Assembly: GCA_903913345.1 (NCBI GenBank) | Contig: CAIWLA010000482.1 | Span: forward strand, 1 to 9,800 | Direction of reading: 5' to 3' | From: an uncultured Magnetococcales bacterium | GTDB taxonomy: Bacteria; Pseudomonadota; Magnetococcia; Magnetococcales; Magnetaquicoccaceae | DNA: 9,800 nucleotides | Part shown: in pieces, positions 1-7,025 of the stretch | Numbering within the stretch: the stretch's first letter is position 1 | Layout of the letters: each line of letters opens with the position of its first letter | Translations under genes and position numbers: made by a program | The notes under the pieces: generated by a model | The model's database searches: none | Seen by the model: only the letters and a program-made list of their open reading frames with translations | Told to the model about the DNA's origin: nothing

Positions 1-1
1 A

Positions 2-511
2 GAAGCCCTGGGCGAGGATGCCTTCCACCATGGGTATGAGGTCATCTGTGACCGTTTGGGAAAAAAACCGGAATTGCTGGTCCTGCTCTTGTGCAACGCC
101 CCGACCGTCTCACCCCAACAGATTGTCGAGGGGGTTCAGATCCTGCGGGAACGGCCAGATATCGATGCGGCGGTGACGGTCTCCCGGTTTAACATGTACA
201 GCCCCTTGCGCGCCCGGCGGGTCGATGGGGCGGGGCTTTTGCAACCCTTTGTCCCTTTCGAGACCTTTGGCGATCCGGCCACCCTCAACTGTGACCGGGA
301 CAGCCAGGGCGATGTCCTGTTCGCCGATGTGGCCTTGAGCGTGATTCGTCCAGCCAATCTGGATCATATGGAAGTCGGGTTGCTGCCCCAAAAATGGATG
401 GGCCAGCGCATTCATCCCCTGATCAACGAGGCCGGGGTGGATATTGATTATGAATGGCAGCTCGGCCAGGCCGAATGGTGGTTGCGGCGGCACGGACATC
501 AACCCGCATGA
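2..511 (+). CDS. NeuA-family cytidylyltransferase (CMP-sugar synthetase), 3' part only
   Basis: The reading frame is open from base 2 with no stop, so the gene starts upstream of the window; 169 codons are visible. A TTG at 56 is in frame but is an internal Leu. The family transfers CMP from CTP to an acidic sugar such as a sialic, legionaminic or Kdo-like acid, giving the donor for surface-glycan synthesis. The visible signs are the core strand ending LLVLLLCNAPTV, where family members usually have a PTSP-type sequence, followed by a helix SPQQIVEGVQ. Next is an AAVTVSRF strand, and the C-terminus IDYEWQLGQAEWWLRRHG is typical of this family's tail. The N-terminal CTP-binding loop lies outside the window. 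The stop overlaps the start of the next gene (ATGA, 508-511), so the two are probably translationally coupled. The exact sugar cannot be read from the sequence. Confidence 0.82.
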   Translation, partial: EALGEDAFHHGYEVICDRLGKKPELLVLLLCNAPTVSPQQIVEGVQILRERPDIDAAVTVSRFNMYSPLRARRVDGAGLLQPFVPFETFGDPATLNCDRDSQGDVLFADVALSVIRPANLDHMEVGLLPQKWMGQRIHPLINEAGVDIDYEWQLGQAEWWLRRHGHQPA

Positions 512-1659
512 CCGTTTGTTCCCCGCCCGCAGAGGCGGCACAACCCTTGCCACCAGACCGACCCTTGCGCCTGTTCGTCCTGGGTCCACGCGCCTTTCCC
601 GGCATGCAGGGCGGGGTGGAGCACGATTGCGAGGTGATGTGCGCGATGATGGCCGAGGAGGGGGTGGATGTCACCGCCCTGACCATGCGCCGTTATCAAT
701 CCCTGCACACCTGGAAAGGGGTTCGCTTTATCCGCCTGCCAACGCCGAATATCCAGGGCGTGGATAAGGTGGTTTATAATCTGTTGGGGACGTTGGCCTG
801 CTTGTGGCACCGTCCCGATGGGGTGTTGGTGGTGAGTATCACCTCGGCACTGTTTTTAATCGTGTTGCGTTGGGCGGGTATTCCCGTCATCCTGCGCATG
901 GTGTCTCGGGATTATTTGCACGGCAAATGGGGCTTTGTCGCCCGCCAACTCATCCGGTGGGGGGAGTGCAGTGGCCGTTTTGCCCATCAGGTTGTGTGCA
1001 ACTCATACAGTCATTTTTCTTACCTCACGGAGAGTCGGGGGTGGAACAATGTCCGCCATGTGCCGCCTGGGATGCCCGATGCAGAGGATTTCGTGCCGCC
1101 TGCCATGGATGCGGAAATCCTGGGGCGTTGGGGGCTGACGGATGGCGGGTTTATCCTGGCCGTGGGCCGTCTGACCGAGGAAAAGGGGTTGGATCTGCTG
1201 GTGGCGGCCTTTATCGAGACCCTGCCAGACAATTCCCTGACCTTGGTTGTGGTGGGTGAGGGGGAAGGATCTTACGCGGATGGGGTGCGGGGTCTGGCGG
1301 TCGGACAGCCGCAGATTGTCCTGGCGGGTCAGATGCTGCGACGGGAGATTGGTGCCTTGTATCGGCATTGCCGCCTGTTTGTCCTCCCCTCCCGTTTTGA
1401 GGGGATGCCCAACGCCTTGCTGGAAGCGATCTTTTTTGATTGCGACCTCCTGGTTTCCGATATTCCGGCCACCCAGGAACTGGCCTTGGATCCAGGCTGC
1501 TATTTTCCCTGCGGCGATGGGCAAGCCCTCGTTGACCGGTTATCGGAGGGTGCCCACCGTCCCCGTTCACCCTCGGATTATGCCGCAATCAGGGCACGGC
1601 ACGACTGGCGCACCGCCACCCGTGCCCTGATCACACTGTTTCGGGAAAACAAAAAATGA
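508..1659 (+). CDS. GT4-family (GT-B fold) glycosyltransferase
   Basis: A 383-residue cytoplasmic or membrane-associated glycosyltransferase, the usual length for GT4. The ATG at 508 is chosen because it overlaps the upstream stop as ATGA; an in-frame start at 454 would add 18 low-complexity residues inside the previous gene. The N-terminal Rossmann domain begins LRLFVLGPRAFPGMQGGVE, with the glycine-rich GGVE motif near residues 35-38. The C-terminal donor-binding domain has AVGRLTEEKGLD (218-229) and VVVGEGEG (247-254). The EX7E pair is E298 and E306 in FEGMPNALLEA, typical of retaining GT4 enzymes. The family transfers a sugar from a nucleotide-sugar to a glycan or lipid-linked acceptor. 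Coupling to a CMP-sugar synthetase gene points to a surface polysaccharide, O-antigen or glycosylation cluster. GT4 enzymes normally use NDP- rather than CMP-sugars, so this need not be the direct user of the neighbour's product. Confidence 0.88.
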   Translation: MTVCSPPAEAAQPLPPDRPLRLFVLGPRAFPGMQGGVEHDCEVMCAMMAEEGVDVTALTMRRYQSLHTWKGVRFIRLPTPNIQGVDKVVYNLLGTLACLWHRPDGVLVVSITSALFLIVLRWAGIPVILRMVSRDYLHGKWGFVARQLIRWGECSGRFAHQVVCNSYSHFSYLTESRGWNNVRHVPPGMPDAEDFVPPAMDAEILGRWGLTDGGFILAVGRLTEEKGLDLLVAAFIETLPDNSLTLVVVGEGEGSYADGVRGLAVGQPQIVLAGQMLRREIGALYRHCRLFVLPSRFEGMPNALLEAIFFDCDLLVSDIPATQELALDPGCYFPCGDGQALVDRLSEGAHRPRSPSDYAAIRARHDWRTATRALITLFRENKK

Positions 1660-1750
1660 TCACCTGTTTCTTAAACTTTTCAACGGAGCCTTGCCAATCC
1701 CGGTCTTCTCTGACAGAGTCGGAACCGCTCACGGTTTGATCCAGATCGGT

Positions 1751-1776
1751 ATTGATGGGGATGCGCCATCGATTTT
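1751..1776 (+). terminator. possible weak Rho-independent terminator
   Basis: In the 168-bp gap after the GT4 gene, ATTGATGG (1751-1758) and CCATCGAT (1766-1773) can form an 8-bp stem with one G-T pair and a 7-nt loop. A short T run (1773-1776) follows. The T tract is short, so termination would be inefficient at best. The rest of the gap (1660-1827) holds a smaller hairpin, AACCG-CTCA-CGGTT near 1723-1736, and no convincing promoter. Confidence 0.3.
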
Positions 1777-1827
1777 CCCTCCTGTCGGTTCCATTGGTCG
1801 CACGTTGATAACGGATACCCTGCCATC

Positions 1828-3387
1828 ATGGGCATAAAAATATTATTTCTCTATCCAAACGCATTCGGAATGAATTTACTGCCCCCTGCCATCGCGCTTT
1901 TTTCCGCCCTGCTCAAGCGCGAAGGACACCAGGTGGCCCTGTTCGACACCACCAGCTATGTCAATGATGGCATTGATTCGGACGGGACCAAGATGGAACA
2001 CCTGAACGTTGCCCCCTATGATATGGGCAAACGGGGTATACAGGTGCGCACCTCCGATTGGCGGGCGGATCTGCTGCTTCAATATCGGGCCTTTCGTCCC
2101 GATCTGGTGGCCATCTCTTCCACCGAGGACATGTGGTTGCTGGGTGCGCGCATGCTCTCCACCCTGGGTGACGACCTGCGGAGTGATCGGGTTCCGGTCA
2201 TCGTGGGGGGGGTCTTTGCCACCTTCGCCCCCCATCTGGTCTTGCGTCATCCACAGGTGGATATGGTCTGTCTGGGCGAGGGCGAACAGGCCATGATCGA
2301 CCTGTGTGACCGTATCCAGCGGGGGATTTCCTGGCAGGATGTTGGCAGCCTGTGGGTCAAGACACCTGATGGTTCGACGCAAAAGAATCCGGTTTCCCGC
2401 CTCATCGACATTAACGAAAATCCCTCCATTGACATCACCCTGTTCGAGGAAAGCCGCATCTATCGCCCCATGTCGGGACGGATCTATAAAATGCTGCCGG
2501 TGGAAACGATTCGCGGTTGTCCCTATAAATGTGCTTATTGCAATTCCCCCACCCAGTCGACCTTCTATCGGGAACAAACCGGGGAGAGATTTTTGCGCAA
2601 AAGGCGTATCGATCTGCTGGAAAAGGAGTTGCGTGACTTCAAGGACGGGGTGGGGGCGGAGTATATCTATTTTTGGGCCGATACCTTTCTGGCCTGGACC
2701 GCCCAGGAGTTTGACGCATTTTGCGAAATGTACGCCGGCATCAAGCTGCCCTTCTGGATGCAAACCCGCCCGGAAACCCTCACCGAGGAACGGGTTCGGC
2801 GGCTGGCCGATGTGGGGTTGCACCGGATCTCCTTCGGGATCGAACATGGCAATGAAGCCTTCCGCATCCAACATTTGAATCGCCGATTCAGCAATGACGA
2901 CATTGTGCAGAGACTGGCATGGCCGCATCGTTACGATGTTCAGTTCAGCGTCAACAACATTACCGGCTTTCCCCACGAGACCCGTGCCATGGCCATGGAT
3001 ACGGTGGAGTTGAATCGTCGCATCGACGCCGACAATCAGAACATGTACGCCTTCGTGCCCTTCCACGGAACCCCGATGCGGGGGGAGTGCGAACGTCTTG
3101 GGCTGGTCGAACCGGATACCATTACCCGCTGTCTGACCGACAGTCCCATGTTGCGCATGCCCCAATATCCGATGGAGGAGATCGCGGGTCTGCAGAAGTG
3201 TTTTGTCCTCTATGTCAAGTTTCCCCGCTCGCGTTGGGACGAGATTCGCCGCGCCGAGGCGGAGACCCCGGCTGGCCATCGTCTCTACGAATCACTGAAG
3301 GAGGAATTCATGGCAACCTACTACCATCCGGCCAAAGACAATCCCCACGCCGAATATCGGATTCCGGTCATGCCATCCATCTCCTGA
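1828..3387 (+). CDS. B12-binding-type radical SAM protein
   Basis: A 519-residue protein with the two-domain layout of the COG1032-type radical SAM group. The N-terminus (about 1-190) is a Rossmann-like cobalamin-binding-type domain with IKILFLYPN at the start, LLPPAIALFSALLKREGH, PDLVAISS and PVIVGGVFATF. The radical SAM core follows, with cluster cysteines C231, C235 and C238 in RGCPYKCAYCNSP, then ISFGIEHGNE (334-343) and NNITGFPHET (376-385). The cobalamin axial-ligand motif DxHxxG is not visible where expected (FDTTSYVNDG), so B12 may bind without a lower His ligand or not at all. The family cleaves S-adenosylmethionine to start radical chemistry, often methylation or rearrangement. Here it is flanked by glycosyltransferases, so a role in glycan or lipid modification is an inference. 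The start gives the expected N-terminal strand but has no clear Shine-Dalgarno. The 3' end overlaps the opposite-strand gene by 20 bp. Confidence 0.87.
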   Translation: MGIKILFLYPNAFGMNLLPPAIALFSALLKREGHQVALFDTTSYVNDGIDSDGTKMEHLNVAPYDMGKRGIQVRTSDWRADLLLQYRAFRPDLVAISSTEDMWLLGARMLSTLGDDLRSDRVPVIVGGVFATFAPHLVLRHPQVDMVCLGEGEQAMIDLCDRIQRGISWQDVGSLWVKTPDGSTQKNPVSRLIDINENPSIDITLFEESRIYRPMSGRIYKMLPVETIRGCPYKCAYCNSPTQSTFYREQTGERFLRKRRIDLLEKELRDFKDGVGAEYIYFWADTFLAWTAQEFDAFCEMYAGIKLPFWMQTRPETLTEERVRRLADVGLHRISFGIEHGNEAFRIQHLNRRFSNDDIVQRLAWPHRYDVQFSVNNITGFPHETRAMAMDTVELNRRIDADNQNMYAFVPFHGTPMRGECERLGLVEPDTITRCLTDSPMLRMPQYPMEEIAGLQKCFVLYVKFPRSRWDEIRRAEAETPAGHRLYESLKEEFMATYYHPAKDNPHAEYRIPVMPSIS

Positions 3388-4486
3388 TCCGTTCTGCCCC
3401 CTGTTCTGCCCCGTTGGCGGGACAAGGGGGTTTGGCCGGCTGCGCCAGCACGGCACACAACGGCTCAAACCAGTCACCGCCATAAAACTGTTCCGCTGTC
3501 AACTCCAGCGCGCGGCCCTTTTCTGCCATCCAGGCGCAAATGGGCCGTTCATCGGGAAACAGGCCACGACGAAGATATAAAAAAGGAATCTGCTGTGTGG
3601 TCGCGGCCACGGCCATCCCATAACCCGGCTTGCTGACCACCCCATCCACCGAGGCCGACAGGTCGGCAAAGGACCACTGGGCCAACAGGTCAGAGAGGCT
3701 GTGCAGATGTTTCGCCTGCCCAGTCAAAGGCACGTCCAACAGCCAGTGCAGGCGATCTTCCCGCTCCAGTGCCTGAACCGGCAGATGCCGGGCCGGAATA
3801 CCGCCCAGCGATACCAGAATCAACGGTCGATCATCCCCGGACTCGATACCCAATGCCCGGCGCAACCCTTCCCGATGGCGATGACCGGGCAGGGCGAGGG
3901 GTCCAATCGGTTCGGCGTGGGGAAAGGGATGGTTTTCCCAAATGGCCGGAGTGGGGAGCAGGGCCAGCGTGGTACGTCCGTAAGCCTGACGCATGGTCTG
4001 CACCCAGTGGACCACCTCCGGGTCCGTCTGTTCGCCCGTCTCTGTTGCCGGCAAAAAATAGGCCGACACCACCGCATCCCAGGAGAGGGAGGCAATCGCC
4101 ACCGTGGGAATGGCCAACTGAGCCGCCGCCGCAATGGGCAGATACGGTATATCGGCCAGCAACAGGTCGGGTTTCCAGGCCGCCAGGGATCTCTTTTCCG
4201 CTTCCAGACGCTCTGGCCAGTGGTCGTGCAGACGGCGCAGTGCCTCCAGGGTGGCCGGACGGTCCACCCGCATGGGATCGTGTTGCACCAGACCCACATC
4301 CTGGGCGCGGCATTCCAGGGAAAAGGGCACCTGTAATATCCGCGCCAACAGGGGTTGAGAGAGGGAACTGATGACGTGTATCTCCAGATCGGCCACCGTC
4401 TCGGCCAAGCGGTTGACCAGGGCGGCGACCTGGGAGAGATGGCCAAAACCGTGCCCGGAAACGGCACAACAGAGTCGATAAGTCAT
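3368..4486 (-). CDS. MurG-like GT-B glycosyltransferase
   Basis: A 372-residue protein with the start of a MurG/GT1-like fold: YRLCCAVSGHGFGHLSQV. The glycine/histidine loop GHGFGH (11-16) is also found in the glycosyltransferase-like half of L-arabinokinase-type proteins. DLLLADIPYLPIAAAAQ (107-123) is the usual strand-loop of the N-domain. LILVSLGGI (222-230) opens the C-domain, and DGVVSKPGYGM (281-291) followed by FLYLRRGLFPDERP matches the nucleotide-sugar-binding region of this superfamily. There is no signal peptide or membrane span, so it is probably cytosolic or peripheral. Donor and acceptor are unknown. The gene converges on the radical SAM gene with a 20-bp overlap. It begins 22 bp after the terminator T tract of the tusA-like gene, so it probably needs its own promoter. 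No good Shine-Dalgarno is seen before the ATG. Confidence 0.82.
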   Translation of the reverse strand: MTYRLCCAVSGHGFGHLSQVAALVNRLAETVADLEIHVISSLSQPLLARILQVPFSLECRAQDVGLVQHDPMRVDRPATLEALRRLHDHWPERLEAEKRSLAAWKPDLLLADIPYLPIAAAAQLAIPTVAIASLSWDAVVSAYFLPATETGEQTDPEVVHWVQTMRQAYGRTTLALLPTPAIWENHPFPHAEPIGPLALPGHRHREGLRRALGIESGDDRPLILVSLGGIPARHLPVQALEREDRLHWLLDVPLTGQAKHLHSLSDLLAQWSFADLSASVDGVVSKPGYGMAVAATTQQIPFLYLRRGLFPDERPICAWMAEKGRALELTAEQFYGGDWFEPLCAVLAQPAKPPCPANGAEQGAERIRRWMA

Positions 4487-4508
4487 GGTTTTTTAGTGGG
4501 ATCCAAAC

Positions 4509-4540
4509 AAAAAAAGGTCAACCGGATTCACCCCTTGACC
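4509..4540 (-). terminator. Rho-independent terminator of the hemB/PP-loop/tusA-like unit
   Basis: Read on the minus strand, GGTCAA (4540-4535) and TTGACC (4521-4516) form a perfect 6-bp stem with a 13-nt loop. The loop can add an inner GG/CC pair. Seven T residues (4515-4509) follow immediately. The upstream arm lies in the last codons of the tusA-like gene and the stop codon sits in the loop. The structure therefore closes the minus-strand unit just before the next start at 4486. Confidence 0.75.
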
Positions 4541-4785
4541 ACCCATCCGATCCATTCCCGACCCTGGTTCTGGATGTTCAGCAAACGATGGCCGTTGATC
4601 GCGCACCAGGCGGAAAAATCCTGGGAGAAACCCGGATCTGTGGACTGAACCGCCAGAATGGCCCCCGATGGCAGTCCCCCGATGGCCACCTCGGCACGGA
4701 GAATGGGCAACGGACAGAGGAGACGGCGCGCATCCAGGAGGAGATCCGGGGTCGGATTCTGGTCGGGGGCCATGGCCGGTATCAT
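4528..4785 (-). CDS. TusA/SirA-like sulfur-carrier protein
   Basis: An 85-residue protein, the usual size for the TusA family. These small cytosolic proteins carry a persulfide on one cysteine and hand sulfur to a thiolation enzyme. The signature is LLDARRLLCPLPILR, with the CPxP cysteine at C24. A second half, GAILAVQSTDPGFSQDFSAWC, fits the beta-strand and helix of the fold. The ATG at 4785 is chosen because it overlaps the upstream stop (ATGA, 4785-4782) and has GGAG 8 nt before it; a GTG at 4794 would place the start inside that Shine-Dalgarno. The usual Lys after CPxP is replaced by Arg (R30). Coupling to the PP-loop gene suggests it is that enzyme's sulfur donor. TusA relatives also serve molybdenum-cofactor and dissimilatory sulfur pathways, but no such genes are here. 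Confidence 0.88.
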   Translation of the reverse strand: MIPAMAPDQNPTPDLLLDARRLLCPLPILRAEVAIGGLPSGAILAVQSTDPGFSQDFSAWCAINGHRLLNIQNQGREWIGWVVKG

Positions 4786-5831
4786 ATGTACCACTCCGGC
4801 GGAATCTCATGGGGGGGCAGGGGGGCCACCAGACGGATCTCCTGCCGCCCGTGACCCTCCAGGGCCACCTGCACCTCTGCCTTGTCGCGTCCCTGGCCAA
4901 AACGGGCCGTCAACCGGCAGGCCAGGGTGAGATCCGCCTCGTCAGGATGGCCCTCCACCAACACCAACGGTCCGGCCAGATCCACGGCCTGCATGGCCCA
5001 ACGTCCCGCCCGAAAACCGGCCAGAAAAAAATTTTCTGTCTCATCCCGCCCGATAATCACCTTGAAACGGGGGGTTGGACGTAAATGTCTCCCCGCCTTG
5101 AGCAGCAGAATATCCGCCATGTCATAGGCCCTCTCTCCCCGAAAGTTCCATAAATCCTGGAGTTTTCGTGCATAATTGACATCGGTGAGAAAGCAGCAGC
5201 CCCCCGAAGGAGAGGGATAGTCGCGCAGTTCAAACTGTTCGGCCATGGCCATTTGTGGCTTGCGTCCCCGTCCGGTGAATCCCTTGAGCTGCGTCCGATC
5301 GACCCAGCCCCGTTTTTCCGGCTCGGTGGGTTTGAGACGGGTGGCACACAGCGGGCGCAGCAGCCACCCTTCCACCCCGGCCTCGCGTTCAATGTGGGGC
5401 AGATTTTCCCGTCGCTGGCTCATGGGTCGTTGTCCCAACACCTCGCCCGTGAACAAAAAATCAAAGCCCAACTGCGCCTTCAATGCCCAGGCCTTGGCCA
5501 CCATGAATATTTTGCAATCCAGGCACGGGTTGAGATTGGCACCATAGCCATGTTTGGGGTTGGTGACGATCCGTACATAATCCTCGGCAATGTCCACCAG
5601 ATGGAGCTTGATGCCCAACACCTGGGCGGCATGGAGGGCATCATGGCGGGGGGGGGCGGCTCCCGGTTCGGCATTGCGCAGGGCACCGGTATGACCCTGG
5701 ATGCAAAAGCCGGTGTAAAAATGGACGCACTCCACCCGAATGCCCTGTTCCTGGAGGAGCCGCACCGCCAACAGGCTGTCCAGCCCTCCAGACAACAGAC
5801 CGAGGGCGGTTACCGATTTTTTGGTCTCCAT
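4782..5831 (-). CDS. PP-loop ATP pyrophosphatase, MnmA/ThiI-like, with NFACT-R-like C-terminus
   Basis: A 349-residue protein. The N-terminal PP-loop SGGLDS (14-19) binds ATP and adenylates a base, as in MnmA, ThiI and TtcA. NPCLDCKIF (102-109) holds C103 and C106, in the position of the MnmA catalytic-cysteine motif. GEVLGQRPMSQR (129-140) and SGGCCFLTD (209-217; C212, C213) are motifs of a MnmA-like family in many bacteria that is distinct from true MnmA. The tail (about 236-345), with LKAGRHLRPTPRFKVIIGRD and then ETENFFLAG, resembles the NFACT-R RNA-binding domain reported fused to ThiI-like enzymes. Together these suggest sulfur insertion into an RNA, probably tRNA; the target base is unknown. 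The gene lies 53 bp after hemB and overlaps the tusA-like gene by ATGA, fitting a donor-acceptor pair. The start has no strong Shine-Dalgarno. The sequence is not close enough to mnmA to use that symbol. Confidence 0.82.
   Translation of the reverse strand: METKKSVTALGLLSGGLDSLLAVRLLQEQGIRVECVHFYTGFCIQGHTGALRNAEPGAAPPRHDALHAAQVLGIKLHLVDIAEDYVRIVTNPKHGYGANLNPCLDCKIFMVAKAWALKAQLGFDFLFTGEVLGQRPMSQRRENLPHIEREAGVEGWLLRPLCATRLKPTEPEKRGWVDRTQLKGFTGRGRKPQMAMAEQFELRDYPSPSGGCCFLTDVNYARKLQDLWNFRGERAYDMADILLLKAGRHLRPTPRFKVIIGRDETENFFLAGFRAGRWAMQAVDLAGPLVLVEGHPDEADLTLACRLTARFGQGRDKAEVQVALEGHGRQEIRLVAPLPPHEIPPEWYI
4794..4797 (-). promoter_or_regulatory. Shine-Dalgarno GGAG of the tusA-like gene
   Basis: GGAG lies inside the last codons of the PP-loop gene, 8 nt before the ATG at 4785. 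This site, with the ATGA overlap, decides the start of the tusA-like gene and indicates coupled translation. Confidence 0.7.
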
Positions 5832-5884
5832 CAGCGGGCCAATCGGAAAAGGGGTATCGGGTGTGGCCGGGGCGGTTGTCTCAT

Positions 5885-6886
5885 TTATCGTTGATCCTGG
5901 AGCAGACGGGCGGCATCGGGGGCGTGATAGGTGAGGATCAGATCGGCCCCGGCCCGCTTGAAGGCGACCATGTTTTCCAGAACCACCCGCTCTTCATCGA
6001 TCCAACCCTGGGCCGCTGCGGCCTTGACCATGGCATACTCGCCGCTGACATTGTAGACCGCCAACGGCAGATCAAACCGGTTGCGCAACTCACGCACCAT
6101 ATCCAGGTAGGCCAGACCCGGTTTGACCATGATCATGTCTGCCCCTTCTGCCACGTCCAGTGTGGCCTCTTTCATGGCCTCCCGGCGGTTGGCCGGATCC
6201 ATCTGGTAGGTGCGACGGTCGCCGAAAGCGGGGGTGCTCTCGGCTGCCTCGCGGAACGGCCCATAGTAGGCCGAGGCATATTTGACCGCATAGGAGAGAA
6301 TGGGAATGGCACTGTGTCCATGCTGATCCAGTGCCCGGCGAATGGCGGCGACCATGCCATCCATCATGCCCGATGGGGCCACCATGTCCACCCCGGCCTC
6401 GGCATACGAGACGGCGGCCTCGCCCAGAATCTCCAGGGTGGCATCGTTGTCCACATCCTGGCAGTCGTGTCCGACAGCGTGCAAAATGCCGCAATGACCA
6501 TGATCCGTATACTCACAATAGCAGGTGTCTGCCATCACATACAGGTCGGGCACCGCATCCTTGATGGCCCGCACGGCGCGTTGTATGATCCCGGATGAAT
6601 TTCGTGCATCGGTTCCGGTCGGATCCTTGACTTCTGGAATGCCAAACAGGATGATGCCACCGACACCCAGTTGGTGGGACTCCTGGGCGATCAGAACGGC
6701 TTGATCAATGGACAACTGCGCCACCCCAGGCATGGAGGCCACCGGTTTGCGTATCCCTTCGCCTGGGACAACAAACAGGGGATGAATGAGGTCTGCCGGT
6801 CGCACAAGGGTCTCCCGTACCAGGCGGCGGATGGCCGGATTGCGTCGCAAACGACGAGGACGTTGGATCATCAAAAAGTCGGACAT
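5885..6886 (-). CDS. hemB: delta-aminolevulinic acid dehydratase (porphobilinogen synthase)
   Basis: A 333-residue enzyme of normal length that condenses two 5-aminolevulinate molecules to porphobilinogen, the first common step towards haem, sirohaem and cobalamin. Both Schiff-base lysines are present: K202 in [15 protein letters not shown] and K255 in [30 protein letters not shown] (119-133) carries C122, C124 and C132, the three-cysteine catalytic zinc site; magnesium-type enzymes have Asp/Ala there. The ATG at 6886 is chosen because it gives the usual N-terminus (MSDF, then [18 protein letters not shown]). An in-frame TTG at 6910 would add 8 residues. Neither start has a clear Shine-Dalgarno. 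The gene heads a minus-strand unit with the PP-loop and tusA-like genes. A second haem gene, hemD, lies about 2 kb away on the same strand. Upstream is a repeat-rich divergent region. Confidence 0.97.
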   Translation of the reverse strand: MSDFLMIQRPRRLRRNPAIRRLVRETLVRPADLIHPLFVVPGEGIRKPVASMPGVAQLSIDQAVLIAQESHQLGVGGIILFGIPEVKDPTGTDARNSSGIIQRAVRAIKDAVPDLYVMADTCYCEYTDHGHCGILHAVGHDCQDVDNDATLEILGEAAVSYAEAGVDMVAPSGMMDGMVAAIRRALDQHGHSAIPILSYAVKYASAYYGPFREAAESTPAFGDRRTYQMDPANRREAMKEATLDVAEGADMIMVKPGLAYLDMVRELRNRFDLPLAVYNVSGEYAMVKAAAAQGWIDEERVVLENMVAFKRAGADLILTYHAPDAARLLQDQR

Positions 6887-6918
6887 GGTTTCAAGACCGT
6901 TGATTCGCAAGGGGTGGT

Positions 6919-6931
6919 TGTCACTCTGACA
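6919..6931. promoter_or_regulatory. palindrome TGTCA-CTC-TGACA upstream of hemB
   Basis: A perfect 5-bp inverted repeat with a 3-bp spacer, centred about 39 bp before the hemB ATG. Its size and symmetry fit a dimeric repressor or activator site overlapping the hemB promoter or leader. No regulator gene is in the window, so the protein is unknown. Confidence 0.35.
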
Positions 6932-6935
6932 CGTC

Positions 6936-6969
6936 CAGTCCAGTTGGCAGGTCGGTTTTCTCTGGACTG
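6936..6969. repeat. 8-bp inverted repeat CAGTCCAG / CTGGACTG
   Basis: Perfect arms at 6936-6943 and 6962-6969 with an 18-bp spacer, in the hemB/phosphatase intergenic region. It could be a hairpin in the hemB leader RNA or a pair of half-sites two helical turns apart. No T tract follows on either strand, so it is not an intrinsic terminator. Confidence 0.4.
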
Positions 6970-6995
6970 AATCCGGCAGTCTAACCTAGAATGGT

Positions 6996-7025
6996 CCAAC
7001 AGGGAAGTTCTATACTAGGTGTTGG
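6996..7025. repeat. inverted repeat CCAACA / TGTTGG around a -10-like hexamer
   Basis: Six-bp arms at 6996-7001 and 7020-7025 with an 18-bp spacer that contains TATACT. A second inverted pair, ACCTAG (6984-6989) and CTAGGT (7015-7020), overlaps it. The placement would suit an operator on the phosphatase promoter, though 6-bp arms alone could occur by chance. Confidence 0.3.
7011..7016 (+). promoter_or_regulatory. candidate -10 element of the phosphatase gene
   Basis: TATACT matches a sigma-70 -10 box at 5 of 6 positions. The expected -35 region (6988-6993, AGAATG) is poor, so an activator or another sigma factor may be needed. A transcript from here would start near 7023. That rules out the GTG at 7019 as translation start and supports an ATG at 7100, 7103 or 7121. 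Confidence 0.35.

Noticed and set aside
454..507. Upstream in-frame start for the GT4 gene
   Set aside because: It would place 18 low-complexity residues inside the cytidylyltransferase gene; the ATGA start at 508 fits the family length and coupling.
1876..3279. 467-codon open frame antisense to the radical SAM gene
   Set aside because: It lies opposite a gene with clear conserved motifs, shows no recognisable domain, and is rich in His, Gly and Gln as expected from reading a GC-rich gene backwards. Long antisense frames are common in such DNA.
3701..4336. 211-codon plus-strand frame opposite the MurG-like gene
   Set aside because: No domain, biased composition (Q, R, G, P), and full overlap with a gene that has glycosyltransferase motifs.
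5861..6598. 245-codon plus-strand frame opposite hemB
   Set aside because: It mirrors hemB, whose catalytic lysines and zinc cysteines are all intact; there is no ribosome site or family resemblance.
6887..7018. Sigma-70 promoter for hemB
   Set aside because: No pair of -35 and -10 hexamers at 16-18 bp spacing was convincing on the minus strand; TAGACT is the nearest -10 but lacks a -35.
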